DNA of 64,000 nt from Mycolicibacterium vulneris (GCF_002104765.1 NZ_NCXM01000018.1:1-64000), one strand, 5' to 3'. Positions 8,901 to 17,589 are shown, counted from the stretch's first letter. A program made the numbers and translations. The notes: generated by a model not told the origin, from the sequence alone.

Positions 8901-9354
8901 TCGTCGAGTCCTTGTGCTGTGAGATACCGACATCTGTTGTGCGGACTGGGAGGTGTGAAAGTGCAATTAGCGCTTGGCTTTTGACGCATCTCATGTTGGT
9001 TTCACGCTTGGAATTTCGCGACGTACTTTTCGCCTATGTCGGGCCGAACTACCGCGTCGCTTACACCCCCTATGTCGCTGCTGTGGACGCTAGCTGACGG
9101 AGGTGAAGATTTGGCGGTTTTGAGAAGACTCGCATTCCCCCGCGCGATCGTCTCCGCGGCGGTAATCTTTTTCGCTTACCGGGCGCACGGCCGGCCCGAT
9201 GGATGGAGCATGCGTACCAAAAAGTATCCAGCGACGGACGGTTTGCCGCCGATTCGCCTGTCCGCGTCTAGAACTCGGGATAGCATTGCTTGGCCCGTTT
9301 GCGGTGCCGGCATGCCCTCGAACCCGAACGGCCTGAGCCAGACCTGCCCCCGCA
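8901..9354. promoter_or_regulatory. Upstream region of acyltransferase module 2
   Basis: No gene is recognised in this 454-bp stretch. It contains the element ACCCCCTATGTCGC (9065-9078), shared with module 1 at the same distance from the start codon. Read on the minus strand the site is GCGACATAGGGGGTGTAAG. The rest of the gap shows no repeat or hairpin that I can support. Confidence 0.35.
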
Positions 9355-9639
9355 TCACGGGAACAACGGCAGATGCCGCAGCCGCATGCCGGGATGCAGC
9401 AGCCACAACCGCAGCATGGTCAGCCGCAAGATGCGGACCGCACTGGTGATCATGAAGATCGCCAGCGGCACCTCGATCAGCAGCGCCGTGATCACCGACA
9501 GCCAGATGTCTTTGGGTCCGGCGGTCATCAGGTCGAACCACGCGTCGCAGATCAGCAGGACCCCGGTGGTGAAGGCGGCCCGCCGTTGCTCGGGCGGCAG
9601 CGCCGCGATCTGCGCGTCGGTCAGAATGCCGTCGGCCAT
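9355..9639 (-). CDS. Small membrane protein, unknown function
   Basis: A 94-residue product, MADGILTDAQIAALPPEQRR onward, with an ATG preceded by GGAGGATGGTTCC. Residues from about 45 to 80 (LSVITALLIEVPLAIFMITSAVRILRL) form one or two hydrophobic helices, and the C-terminus is basic and Leu-rich. No family is recognised. It lies 30 bp downstream of the VOC gene on the same strand and could be its operon partner. The clear ribosome site and hydrophobicity pattern support it as real; nothing indicates its role. Confidence 0.6.
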   Translation of the reverse strand: MADGILTDAQIAALPPEQRRAAFTTGVLLICDAWFDLMTAGPKDIWLSVITALLIEVPLAIFMITSAVRILRLTMLRLWLLHPGMRLRHLPLFP

Positions 9640-9669
9640 GGAACCATCCTCCGGCTCGGCCCGGTCGAA

Positions 9670-10251
9670 TCAGTGGGCGGCACCCACCGGGGGCCGCCGG
9701 TCCGCCGCTGTCCTGGGCACCGCCTGGACGTCGCCGCTTTCGAATTCCTTCACCCAGCATGCGAATTCAAGGGTGATGCCGTCCGGATCCTGGAAATAGA
9801 ACGAGCGCACGTAGACGCCGGGATGCACGGTCGCGGACACCTGCATGGGGCTTTCGTCGTGGTTGAGCACCGGCCCGACCCGCACCCCCTTGTTCTTGAG
9901 GAGCTGACGGTAGGCGTCGAACTTCTCGGCCGGCACGTGGAAGGCGAGATGGTTCATCGTGCTGACGGCGCTGGTGATGTCGCCGATGCCCGGGATGGCG
10001 CCCGGCGACGAGATCCCCGGCACCCGGTCGGGGGCGTCGGCGAACCAGAAAAAGGCGACGCAGTCGCCGTTGCCGGCGTCGAAGAAGAAGTGCTGGCCGG
10101 CGCCGCCAGGTAGGTCCAGCGATTTGATCAGCGGCATGCCGAGGATGTTGCTGTAGAAGTCCACTGTTTTTGCCATGTCTGAACACACCAGGGCGACATG
10201 GTTGATCCCGCCGAGTTCGAATTCCGTGTTGGTGTTGTGCGGCTTGATCAT
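9670..10251 (-). CDS. VOC (glyoxalase/extradiol dioxygenase-fold) family protein, Rv0274-like
   Basis: A 193-residue protein with the vicinal-oxygen-chelate fold: the first beta-alpha-beta module begins INHVALVCSDMAKTVDFYSNILGM, the second contains MNHLAFHVPAEKFDAYRQLL, and the C-terminal metal-ligand strand is DPDGITLEFACW. His-13-type, His and Glu positions usual for metal binding are present. The length equals that of M. tuberculosis Rv0274. A GGGGAG site lies eight bases before the ATG. It is divergent from the TetR-hydrolase-fadE6 operon and may belong to the same catabolic pathway. The substrate is unknown. Confidence 0.87.
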   Translation of the reverse strand: MIKPHNTNTEFELGGINHVALVCSDMAKTVDFYSNILGMPLIKSLDLPGGAGQHFFFDAGNGDCVAFFWFADAPDRVPGISSPGAIPGIGDITSAVSTMNHLAFHVPAEKFDAYRQLLKNKGVRVGPVLNHDESPMQVSATVHPGVYVRSFYFQDPDGITLEFACWVKEFESGDVQAVPRTAADRRPPVGAAH

Positions 10252-10347
10252 CTAATGGCTCCCCTCGGTCCCCGGCTTGACGATCCTGGCCAAGATGCAA
10301 ATCTGAATCTAACATCAGTTTCAGTTTTGGCCCAGGGAGGTGCGCAG

Positions 10348-10983
10348 ATGTCGACCGCGGCGTCCCCTGCCGGCCGGGCCGGCGAGCCCGCCGAACTTCC
10401 CACCGTTCGCGGCAGGCGCACGCAGGCCGCCATCGACAGGGCCGCCCGGACCGTCATAGCGCGCAAGGGCGTCCTCGCCACGACCATCGCCGACATCGCC
10501 ACGGAGGCCGGACGTTCGGCGGCATCGTTCTACAACTACTACGACTCCAAGGAGGCGATGGTGCGCCAGTGGGCGCTGCGCTTCCGCGACGAGGCCAACG
10601 AGCGCGCGCTGTCGGTGACCGAACACGGTTTGTCGGATCGGGAGCGGGCTCACGCCGCCGCCGCCGCGCACTGGCATACCTACCGCCACCGGCTCGCCGA
10701 GGTGATCAGCGTGTCGCAGCTGGCGATGGTCAACGACGACTTCGCCCAATACTGGGCCGAGATCTGCGAGATACCAATCTCTTTCATCGCAGAATCGGTC
10801 CGGCGGGCCCAGGACGAGGGCCATTGCCGCGACGACGATCCCCGGCTGATCGCCGAGGCCATCGTGGCGATGTTCAATCAGTTCTGCTACATCCAGCTCG
10901 GTTTGCCGCGTGCGGCGGAACCCGACGATCAAGCCTGCATCCAGACTCTGGCCAACATCTACTACCGGGCCATCTATGCGTAA
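10348..10983 (+). CDS. TetR family transcriptional regulator (Rv0273c-like)
   Basis: 211 residues from the ATG at 10348, chosen because GGGAGG stands directly upstream; the frame is open earlier but lacks a ribosome site. The helix-turn-helix covers about residues 25-75 (TRTVIARKGVLATTIADIA, SFYNYYDSKEAMVRQW). It is the first gene of an operon with the alpha/beta hydrolase (14 bp apart) and probably fadE6. An imperfect dyad (CTGAA 10303-10307, TTCAG 10320-10324) lies in the divergent promoter and may be its operator. Acyl-CoA-type ligands are common for such regulators; that is inference from context. Confidence 0.88.
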   Translation: MSTAASPAGRAGEPAELPTVRGRRTQAAIDRAARTVIARKGVLATTIADIATEAGRSAASFYNYYDSKEAMVRQWALRFRDEANERALSVTEHGLSDRERAHAAAAAHWHTYRHRLAEVISVSQLAMVNDDFAQYWAEICEIPISFIAESVRRAQDEGHCRDDDPRLIAEAIVAMFNQFCYIQLGLPRAAEPDDQACIQTLANIYYRAIYA

Positions 10984-10997
10984 GGGGGAACGCTGAA

Positions 10998-12128
10998 TTG
11001 ACTCGTCGTATCGGTGCCGGAGTGATCCGCGAATTCATCGGGGTGCCGTCGCCCACCGCGGGGCGCGCGGGCGCGGGCGGGCACCCGTGCCAGGGGCTGT
11101 ATCACCGGGGGGTGGGGCGCAAACCCAAAGTGGCGATGATCGCCACGCACTATCAGATCGACTTCTCCGAGCACTATCTCGCCGACTACATGGCCACGCG
11201 CGGCGTCGGTTTCTTGGGCTGGAACACCAGGTTTCGCGGCTTCGAAAGCAGCTTCCTGCTCGACCACGCGCTGGTCGACATCGGCGTCGGGGTGCGCTGG
11301 CTGCGCGAGGTCCAGGGCGTGGATACCGTGGTGCTGCTGGGCAATTCGGGTGGCGGCTCGTTGATGGCCGCCTACCAGTCGCAGGCGGTCGAACCGAACC
11401 TGACTCCCCTGAACGGGATGCGCCCGGCGTCCGGGCTGACCGAATTGCCACCGGCCGACGGCTACGTGGCCACCGCCGCCCATCCCGGGCGCCCGGAGGT
11501 GCTCACCGCCTGGATGGATGCCGCCGTCGTCGACGAGAACGATCCGGTGGCCACCGACGCCGACCTCGACCTGTTCAACGAGCGCAACGGCCCGCCGTAC
11601 CCGCCGGAGTTCCTCGCCCGGTACAGGGGCGCGCAGACCGCGCGCAACCACGCGATCACTGACTGGGCCGAAACCGAGCTCAAACGCGTTCGCGCGGCGG
11701 GGTTTTCCGATCGCCCGTTTTCCGTGATGCGGACCTGGGCCGATCCCCGCATGGTCGACCCCGGCATCGAGCCCACCAAGCGGCAACCCAATATGTGCTA
11801 TGCGGGCGTCCCGGCCAAGGCGAACCGCTCGGCGCACGGGATCGCGGCGGCCTGCACGCTGCGCAACTGGCTGAGCATGTGGAGCCTGCGGGTGGCCCAA
11901 ACCCGCGCCGAACCGCACCTGGCCCGGATCAGCTGCCCCGCCCTGGTGATCAACGCCGAGGCCGACACCGGGGTGTTTCCCTCTGATGCCCAACGCATTT
12001 TCGACGCACTCGCAGGCACCGACAAGACGCAGGCCACCGTCGACACCGACCACTACTTCACCACCCCGGGGGCGCGTGGCGAGCAAGCCGACATCATCAC
12101 CCAATGGATCGGCAAACGGTGGCGCTGA
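10998..12128 (+). CDS. Alpha/beta hydrolase-fold protein (Rv0272c-like)
   Basis: A 376-residue protein starting at TTG (10998-11000), which has AAGGGGGAA seven bases upstream, only 14 bp after the tetR stop. The nucleophile elbow is GNSGGGSLMAAY near residue 115; an acid candidate lies in NAEADTGVFPSD near residue 325 and a His in TDHYFTTPG near residue 352, giving a complete Ser-Asp-His arrangement. Length and neighbours match M. tuberculosis Rv0272c (377 residues). It probably hydrolyses an ester or thioester upstream or downstream of the FadE6 reaction, but no substrate is known. Alternative GTG starts exist downstream. Confidence 0.85.
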   Translation: MTRRIGAGVIREFIGVPSPTAGRAGAGGHPCQGLYHRGVGRKPKVAMIATHYQIDFSEHYLADYMATRGVGFLGWNTRFRGFESSFLLDHALVDIGVGVRWLREVQGVDTVVLLGNSGGGSLMAAYQSQAVEPNLTPLNGMRPASGLTELPPADGYVATAAHPGRPEVLTAWMDAAVVDENDPVATDADLDLFNERNGPPYPPEFLARYRGAQTARNHAITDWAETELKRVRAAGFSDRPFSVMRTWADPRMVDPGIEPTKRQPNMCYAGVPAKANRSAHGIAAACTLRNWLSMWSLRVAQTRAEPHLARISCPALVINAEADTGVFPSDAQRIFDALAGTDKTQATVDTDHYFTTPGARGEQADIITQWIGKRWR

Positions 12129-12182
12129 GAGTGCGCGCCCATCCGGGTATCTGCGACGGACAGCCGCCAGCCCGTGTCGTCA

Positions 12183-12200
12183 ACCAACCGACTGGTTGTT
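12183..12200. promoter_or_regulatory. Inverted repeat upstream of fadE6 (CAACC-N4-GGTTG)
   Basis: Bases 12185-12198 read CAACC-GACT-GGTTG, and the outermost A/T pair (12183/12200) also matches. It lies 55 bp before fadE6. The arms resemble the 12-bp palindrome CCAACCGGTTGG at 37089-37100, so a TetR-type protein could recognise both. The regulator is not identified. Confidence 0.4.
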
Positions 12201-12253
12201 AGCTTGGAAGGCACTGGGCCGAAACGGCCTCCTGCAGCAACGGAAGGCGACCA

Positions 12254-14455
12254 ATGCCGATCGCGATAAATCCCGAGCATCAAGACCTGGCCGATTCCGT
12301 GCGATCACTGGTGGCGCGCATCGCGCCGTCCGAGACGCTGCACGCGGCCATGGAGACGCCCGTAGACAACCCTCCGCCCTACTGGCAGGCCGCAGCCGAC
12401 CAGGGACTGCACGGTGTCCATCTCGCCGAATCCGTCGGCGGGCAGGGCTTCGGCATCCTCGAGTTGGCCATCGTGCTGGCCGAATTCGGTTACGGGGCGG
12501 TGCCGGGGCCGTTCGTGCCGTCGGCAATCGCCAGTGCCCTGATCTCCGCGCACGACCCGGACGCGAAGGTGCTCTTCGAGCTGGCGTCGGGCGCCGAAAT
12601 CGCCTCCTACGGCCTGAATTGCTGTGCGCTGACCGCCACCCGGCAGGGCAATTCGCTGGTGATCCGCGGCGAGGTCCGTGCGGTCCCCGCCGCGGCGCAG
12701 GCCACGCTGCTGGTGTTGCCGGTCGCGATCGACAGCGGTGAGGCATGGGTGGTGCTGCGCGCCGACCAGCTCGAGATCGAGCCGGTGAAGAGCCTGGACC
12801 CGCTGCGCCCCATCGCCGATGTGCGGGCCAACGCCGTCGAGGTCGGCGAGGACGTCGTGCTGACGAACCTGAGCATGGCGACGGCGCACGCGGTGATGAC
12901 CACGCTGCTGTCCGCCGAAGCCATCGGTGTCGCGCGCTGGGCGACCGACACGGCCTCGCACTACGCCAAGATCCGTGAGCAGTTCGGCCGCCCGATCGGC
13001 CAGTTCCAGGCCATCAAGCACAAGTGCGCCGAGATGATCGCCGACACCGAGCGCGCCACCGCGGCGGTGTGGGATGCCGCCCGCGCGATCGACGAGGCGC
13101 GCGAAAACGGTTGGGACACAGCCGGTTCACACGTCGACTTCGCAGCCGCCGTGGCGGCGACGCTGGCGCCGGCGGCCGCCCAGCGCTGCGCCCAGGACTG
13201 CATCCAGGTGCACGGCGGGATCGGATTCACCTGGGAGCACGACGCAGGCGTGTACTACCGCCGGGCACTGATGCTGGCCGCCTCCTTCGGCCGCAGTTCG
13301 GACTACCCGCAGAAGGTCGTCGACACCGCCACCACCACCGGCATGCGCGCGGTGGACATCGACCTCGACCCCGAAACCGAGCAGCTGCGGGCCGAGATCC
13401 GGGGCGAAGTCTCCGCGCTCAAGGAGATGGAGCGTGATCCGCGCAGGGTCGCCATCGCCGAGGGCGGTTGGGTACTGCCGTACCTCCCGAAGCCATGGGG
13501 CCGGGCCGCCAGTCCGGTGGAGCAGATCATCATCGCCCAGGAGTTCGCCTCCGGGCGGGTCAAGCGGCCGCAGGTCGGCATCGCCGCGTGGATCATTCCG
13601 TCGATCGTCGCGTTCGGGACCGAGGAGCAAAAGCAACGGTTCCTGCCGCCGACCTTCCGCGGCGAGATGATCTGGTGCCAGCTGTTTTCCGAACCCGGCG
13701 CCGGATCGGACCTGGCCGGCTTGTCCACCAAGGCCACCCGGACCGACGGTGGCTGGCGCATCACCGGCCAGAAGATCTGGACCACCGCAGCGCAGTACTC
13801 GCAGTGGGGTGCACTGCTGGCCAGGACGGATCCCAGCGCCCCGAAACACAATGGCATCACTTACTTCCTGCTGGACATGCGCAGTGAAGGCGTGACGGTC
13901 ACGCCGCTGCGCGAGCTGACCGGCAACGCGATGTTCAATACCGTCTACATCGACGACGTATTCGTGCCCGAGGACTGCGTGCTCGGTGAGGTCAACCGGG
14001 GCTGGGAGGTCAGCCGCAACACGCTGACCGCGGAGCGGGTGTCGATCGGCAGCAGCGACGCGAACTTCCTGGCGACCCTGCCCCAGTTCGTCGAGTTCGT
14101 TCGCGACGGCCACTTCGACCAGATCGCCCAGCATCGGGCGGGCCAGTTGATCGCCGAGGGCCATGCGGCCAAGGTGCTCAACCTGCGTTCGACGCTGTTG
14201 ACGCTGGCCGGCGGCGACGCCATGCCGTCGGCGGCGATCTCCAAGTTGTTGTCCATGCGTACCGGCCAGGGTTACGCCGAATTCGCCGTCTCTTCGTTCG
14301 GCACCGATGCCGCGATCGGCGACCCCGACCAATTACCCGGCAAATGGGGCGAATACCTGTTGGCCAGCCGTGCCACCACCATTTACGGCGGCACCTCCGA
14401 GGTGCAGCTGAACATCATCGCCGAACGGCTGCTGGGCCTGCCCCGCGACCCGTAA
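12254..14455 (+). CDS. fadE6: Double-domain acyl-CoA dehydrogenase FadE6
   Basis: A 733-residue fusion of two acyl-CoA dehydrogenase units: residues about 1-365 (MPIAINPEHQDLADSVRSL, ending with the QVHGGIGFTWEHDAGVYYRR helix) and about 375-733 (starting DIDLDPETEQLRAEI, with FAD-binding WCQLFSEPGAGSDLAGLST and WRITGQKIWTT). M. tuberculosis FadE6 (731 residues) has the same layout. The residue where medium-chain enzymes carry the catalytic Glu (YEGT) is Gly in the C-terminal unit (IYGGTSEVQ), so the base must come from elsewhere or the unit resembles the subunits of heteromeric mycobacterial FadE enzymes. It should oxidise an acyl-CoA to the 2-enoyl-CoA using FAD. A hairpin terminator follows 30 bp later. 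Confidence 0.93.
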   Translation: MPIAINPEHQDLADSVRSLVARIAPSETLHAAMETPVDNPPPYWQAAADQGLHGVHLAESVGGQGFGILELAIVLAEFGYGAVPGPFVPSAIASALISAHDPDAKVLFELASGAEIASYGLNCCALTATRQGNSLVIRGEVRAVPAAAQATLLVLPVAIDSGEAWVVLRADQLEIEPVKSLDPLRPIADVRANAVEVGEDVVLTNLSMATAHAVMTTLLSAEAIGVARWATDTASHYAKIREQFGRPIGQFQAIKHKCAEMIADTERATAAVWDAARAIDEARENGWDTAGSHVDFAAAVAATLAPAAAQRCAQDCIQVHGGIGFTWEHDAGVYYRRALMLAASFGRSSDYPQKVVDTATTTGMRAVDIDLDPETEQLRAEIRGEVSALKEMERDPRRVAIAEGGWVLPYLPKPWGRAASPVEQIIIAQEFASGRVKRPQVGIAAWIIPSIVAFGTEEQKQRFLPPTFRGEMIWCQLFSEPGAGSDLAGLSTKATRTDGGWRITGQKIWTTAAQYSQWGALLARTDPSAPKHNGITYFLLDMRSEGVTVTPLRELTGNAMFNTVYIDDVFVPEDCVLGEVNRGWEVSRNTLTAERVSIGSSDANFLATLPQFVEFVRDGHFDQIAQHRAGQLIAEGHAAKVLNLRSTLLTLAGGDAMPSAAISKLLSMRTGQGYAEFAVSSFGTDAAIGDPDQLPGKWGEYLLASRATTIYGGTSEVQLNIIAERLLGLPRDP

Positions 14456-14484
14456 AGCGCCGCGAAAAGGCCCGCAAACAGGGC

Positions 14485-14515
14485 CATGCCGACCTGACTA
14501 CGTCAGGCCGGCATG
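14485..14515 (+). terminator. Hairpin terminator after fadE6
   Basis: CATGCCG-A-CCTGA, loop CTACG, TCAGG-C-CGGCATG forms a 12-bp stem with one internal mismatch, 30 bp after the fadE6 stop. There is no long U tract, which is usual for mycobacterial terminators. Confidence 0.65.
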
Positions 14516-14590
14516 GTTCCCCCCATACGCGGTCGGCCATCGGCGAGGGTTGGCGTGTCGGCGATGGCCCCTACCGCGCGGAGATGGTGA

Positions 14591-14887
14591 TCACCACCAC
14601 CAGTTCCACCAGTGCTGGGGGCCCCAGTAGCCACCGCCACGGCCCCAGTTGCCGTGCCCCCAATTGCCATTTCCCCGACCATCATGGCCGCCCCATCCGC
14701 GACCGCCGGGGCGATCGGAGATGAAGCCCGGTCCGCTATGCGGCCCAGCATTGGCGAAGCTCGTGGTGGCTGCGGGCGCAGGAGCGGCCTGAGCCGTGGG
14801 GGCGCCGCCGAAAAGCAGCGCGCCGGCCACAGCCCCGGCACCTAGGACACCTGCGGCCCCGCCGCGTAATGATCGCCCGAGGATCAT
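14591..14887 (-). CDS. Small secreted Gly/Trp-rich protein
   Basis: 98 residues from the ATG at 14885-14887, with GGAAGGA eight bases upstream. The N-terminus (MILGRSLRGGAAGVLGAGAVAGALLFGG) is a Sec signal peptide with a likely cleavage site after AQA near residue 35. The mature part is a repetitive Gly/Asn/His/Trp segment (GNGNWGHGNWGRGGGYWG) ending in a Trp cluster, HWWNWWW. The signal peptide is of a kind seen in small exported mycobacterial proteins, but the mature region matches no family I recognise. It lies in an accessory patch between fadE6 and fadD2. Confidence 0.7.
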   Translation of the reverse strand: MILGRSLRGGAAGVLGAGAVAGALLFGGAPTAQAAPAPAATTSFANAGPHSGPGFISDRPGGRGWGGHDGRGNGNWGHGNWGRGGGYWGPQHWWNWWW

Positions 14888-15452
14888 CAAGTTTTCCTTC
14901 CAACCACTTGCCACCGATAACAAAAACGTTAGTTGGACATTTCTGAGCAAACAAGGGAATTCGCTATTTGGCTATTGTGAATTGGATAACAACGGCCCTG
15001 AACCCCCGCCAATAGGGGGTGTCATTGATGGTCCGTATTTACGTAAGTCATTTATTTTCAGATACTGACGCTTCGGCCTTCGATAGCTATTATCTCAGCT
15101 CAGCCGCCACTTACTGATGTACTGGGCTACGGATCGCGTACCTACTGAAGTCAGACTTTCCGTACTGACAGATATTCTGACTTCCAGACTTTTCGAGCGG
15201 AACCAGCCACCCCATTTGCGTGCTCTCAAAAGAAGTATTACGGGCAAACAGCTACTTTTACCTATTTGCGACACGATCTGCGGGGCGAGCCGCCGCGGCG
15301 ACGCGCATCTGCGTTCCCACCGGTGGGGACAGCCGACCGGCAGTGGGCGGCCCGGCGACGCGACTTACGCTGGCGTCGATGACAGAATCAGTATTGACAC
15401 CACGGCACCGAGCGCTGATTTACTGATTGGCACTCACGGAGGAAGAACCGAA
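14888..15452. other. AT-rich accessory intergenic region
   Basis: 565 bp, with no supported gene, clearly lower in GC than its surroundings over about 14930-15270. It contains several TACTGA hexamers, a perfect 9-bp inverted repeat (GAAGTCAGA 15147-15155, TCTGACTTC 15176-15184), and ATAGGGGGTGT (15012-15022), identical to an 11-mer upstream of papA-like copy 2. It probably holds the promoters of the flanking divergent genes and may be horizontally acquired. Confidence 0.5.
15063..15426. repeat. TACTGA iteron-like repeats
   Basis: TACTGA occurs at 15063-15068, 15112-15117, 15143-15148, 15163-15168 and 15421-15426, and on the other strand as TCAGTA at 15388-15393. The first four are spaced 49, 31 and 20 bp. 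A given hexamer would be expected about 0.1-0.2 times in this length on both strands. They precede the ribbon-helix-helix-like gene and may be its operators or a partition-like site. Confidence 0.45.
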
Positions 15453-15815
15453 GTGAACTTCAACAGCAGCCACAGCGGACCCAGCGCCGGAGCCTTTCGC
15501 GCCCCCAACTCGGCTGGGCCCTCCGGAGACGCCGCCCCTACCGAACGGCTCACCAGTCTCGGGCAGCAGGGTGGCCCGCGGATAGCCAGCCAGCCGGCGG
15601 CCGGCCAGCAGGGACGCACGCAGCGGACACGTCGAACCGTCGACCTGCCGGCGGCCACTCACCGAGCCCTCGACATCTGGCAGCGTGAGGCGGCCGACCG
15701 GCTGGGAGTCGCCCGGGTGACCGGGCAGGAGGTCCTCACCGCGCTCATCGACCAGCTTCTGGTCGACCCCAAGCTGACGGCGCAGATCACCCGCGCCATC
15801 AAAGACCGCCGCTGA
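15453..15815 (+). CDS. Ribbon-helix-helix-like DNA-binding protein (partition-type), unnamed
   Basis: 120 residues from GTG at 15453, preceded by GGAGGA nine bases upstream. Residues 1-55 are a disordered Ser/Gly/Ala/Pro-rich arm. Residues about 60-120 look like a ribbon-helix-helix domain: the strand RTRRTVDLPAATHRALDIWQ followed by helices RVTGQEVLTALIDQLLVDP and KLTAQITRAIKDRR. Similar layouts occur in plasmid centromere-binding partners of ParA, but no ParA gene is adjacent. The upstream DNA carries TACTGA repeats. A regulator or an orphan partition protein is possible; the family call rests on pattern only. Confidence 0.6.
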   Translation: MNFNSSHSGPSAGAFRAPNSAGPSGDAAPTERLTSLGQQGGPRIASQPAAGQQGRTQRTRRTVDLPAATHRALDIWQREAADRLGVARVTGQEVLTALIDQLLVDPKLTAQITRAIKDRR

Positions 15816-15852
15816 CCCCACCCATCAGGCGACGCGCAACGGCCCGTTCGGG

Positions 15853-17532
15853 CTAGTCGACGTCCATTTCGCGCAGCTCGCGCTTGAGGATCTTGCCCGT
15901 GGGGTTGCGCGGCAGCTCGTCGAGGAAGACCACCTCACGCGGCACCTTGTAGCGGGCCAGGTGGTCGCGCACGTAGTGCTTGACCGTGTCCTCGTCGAGG
16001 TCGGCGCCGTCCTTCTTCACCACGAAGGCGCGCAGGCGGTGGCCCCATTCCTTGTCTTCGACGCCGATCGCGGTCGCCTCCACGACGTCGGGATGTCCGG
16101 TGATCAGGTCTTCGACCTCGGCCGGGAAGACGTTTTCGCCGCCGGAGACGATCATCTCGTCGTCGCGCCCGCTGATGAACAGCAGGCCGTCCTCATCGAA
16201 GTAGCCCACGTCGCCCGAGGACAACAGCCCGTCGATGATCTGCTTCTTACCGCCGCCGGTGTAACCCTCGAACGGGAAGGCGTTGCCGACGAAGATGCGT
16301 CCGACCTCGCCCTGCGGCAGCTCCTTGCCGTTGTCGTCGTAGATTTTGACCTTCACGCCCTTGACGACCGGCCCGACCGTCGACGAGTTGTGCTCCAGAT
16401 GCTTGGGCTCGGCGATGGTGGCGAAGGCGATCTCCGTCGAGCCGTACATGTTGTAAATGACCGGGCCCAGGTCCTTCAGGCCCCGTTCCGCCAGGTCGGC
16501 GCCCAGCGCCGACCCGGATACGAACACGATTTTCAGGCTGGACAGGTCGGGCTTCTTGTCCATCTTTTCGACCGCGTCGAGGATCCGCGACAACATCACC
16601 GGGACGACGACCATCGCGGTCACCTTGTGCTTCTCGATGTCTTCCAGCACCAACGGCGGCTTGAACTTCCGCCGCAGCACCAGAGTCGAGCCCAAAAACA
16701 TCGCGATCGTGCCGTGCAGGAAACCCAGCGCGTGGAACATCGGTGCGGGCAGCGACGTCACCTCGCCGGCCTTGAACGGCACGTGCGACAGGATGCCGCC
16801 GATCGGCGCCAGCGTCGGCGGGGTGCTCCGGTTCGCGCCCTTGGGGGTGCCGGTGGTTCCGCTGGTCAGGATGATGATCGACGAGTGCTTGTTTGCCTTG
16901 GGGGCGGGCTTCTTGTCGCTGCGCTCGATCAGGTCGGCCAGCGTGTCGTCCTTGCTGCCCGACTTCTCGTCACTGTCGGGATTGGTCCCCAGCGCGCGTA
17001 GTTTGCCCAGCTCCGGCGAGGCTTTGCTGACGGCCTCGGTGTACTCGTCGTCGTAAATGATCAGCTTGGCGCCCTCGCGCTCCGACACCTCCTTGATCTG
17101 CGGGCCGGAGAACTCGCTGTTGAGCAGGATGATGCGGGCGCCCGCTCGCGCGGCGCCGAAGTAGGCGATCAGGAACCAGCGCGTGTTGCGGGCCAGGATG
17201 GCGATGCCGTCGCCGCCCTTGACGCCCTTCTCGATCAGCCCGTTGGCCACCGCGTGCGCGGCCTCGTCGAGCTCTCGGTAGGAGAATTCGCCATCCTCGT
17301 CGATGCACGCCGCGCGGTCGGGATGGCGCCGGGCGTTGAGAGCCGGCAGCATGCCGAACTCGCCCCACTTGTAGATGTCGGCGACCATCGCGGCGTAGTT
17401 CTGCGGCGGCTCGATCCGGAACGCGCCCGACTCGAAGATCTTCCGCACGTAGTGCAGTTCAGCGGAGCCGCGTTCGACGTATTGCTGAACTTTCGCGGCG
17501 GCCTGACCGGGCAGGCCGAGGAGGTTAGGCAT
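15853..17532 (-). CDS. fadD2: Fatty-acid-CoA ligase FadD2
   Basis: 559 residues from the ATG at 17530-17532 (AAGGTGG upstream); the open frame further upstream is antisense to the next gene. ANL-superfamily motifs are in order: the P-loop-like SSIIILTSGTTGTPKGANRS near residue 225, YGSTEIAF, the hinge SGDVGYFDEDGLLFISGRDDEMI near residue 435, and the catalytic Lys in NPTGKILKREL near the C-terminus. It adenylates a fatty acid and transfers it to CoA. It matches M. tuberculosis FadD2 (560 residues) in length and sits beside fadE6 as there. It is divergent from the PolD-type polymerase. Confidence 0.92.
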   Translation of the reverse strand: MPNLLGLPGQAAAKVQQYVERGSAELHYVRKIFESGAFRIEPPQNYAAMVADIYKWGEFGMLPALNARRHPDRAACIDEDGEFSYRELDEAAHAVANGLIEKGVKGGDGIAILARNTRWFLIAYFGAARAGARIILLNSEFSGPQIKEVSEREGAKLIIYDDEYTEAVSKASPELGKLRALGTNPDSDEKSGSKDDTLADLIERSDKKPAPKANKHSSIIILTSGTTGTPKGANRSTPPTLAPIGGILSHVPFKAGEVTSLPAPMFHALGFLHGTIAMFLGSTLVLRRKFKPPLVLEDIEKHKVTAMVVVPVMLSRILDAVEKMDKKPDLSSLKIVFVSGSALGADLAERGLKDLGPVIYNMYGSTEIAFATIAEPKHLEHNSSTVGPVVKGVKVKIYDDNGKELPQGEVGRIFVGNAFPFEGYTGGGKKQIIDGLLSSGDVGYFDEDGLLFISGRDDEMIVSGGENVFPAEVEDLITGHPDVVEATAIGVEDKEWGHRLRAFVVKKDGADLDEDTVKHYVRDHLARYKVPREVVFLDELPRNPTGKILKRELREMDVD

Positions 17533-17589
17533 GAAATCCACCTTATGTGACGTCCGTCTCAGTACGGCCAGAATTTCTGGCGAATTAGC

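Noticed and set aside
14974..14993. Sequence resembling the E. coli lac operator (ATTGTGA-ATT-GGATAACAA)
   Set aside because: Spacing differs by one base, no LacI-type gene is nearby, and the stretch is in AT-rich DNA where such similarity can be chance. No vector sequence is seen around it.
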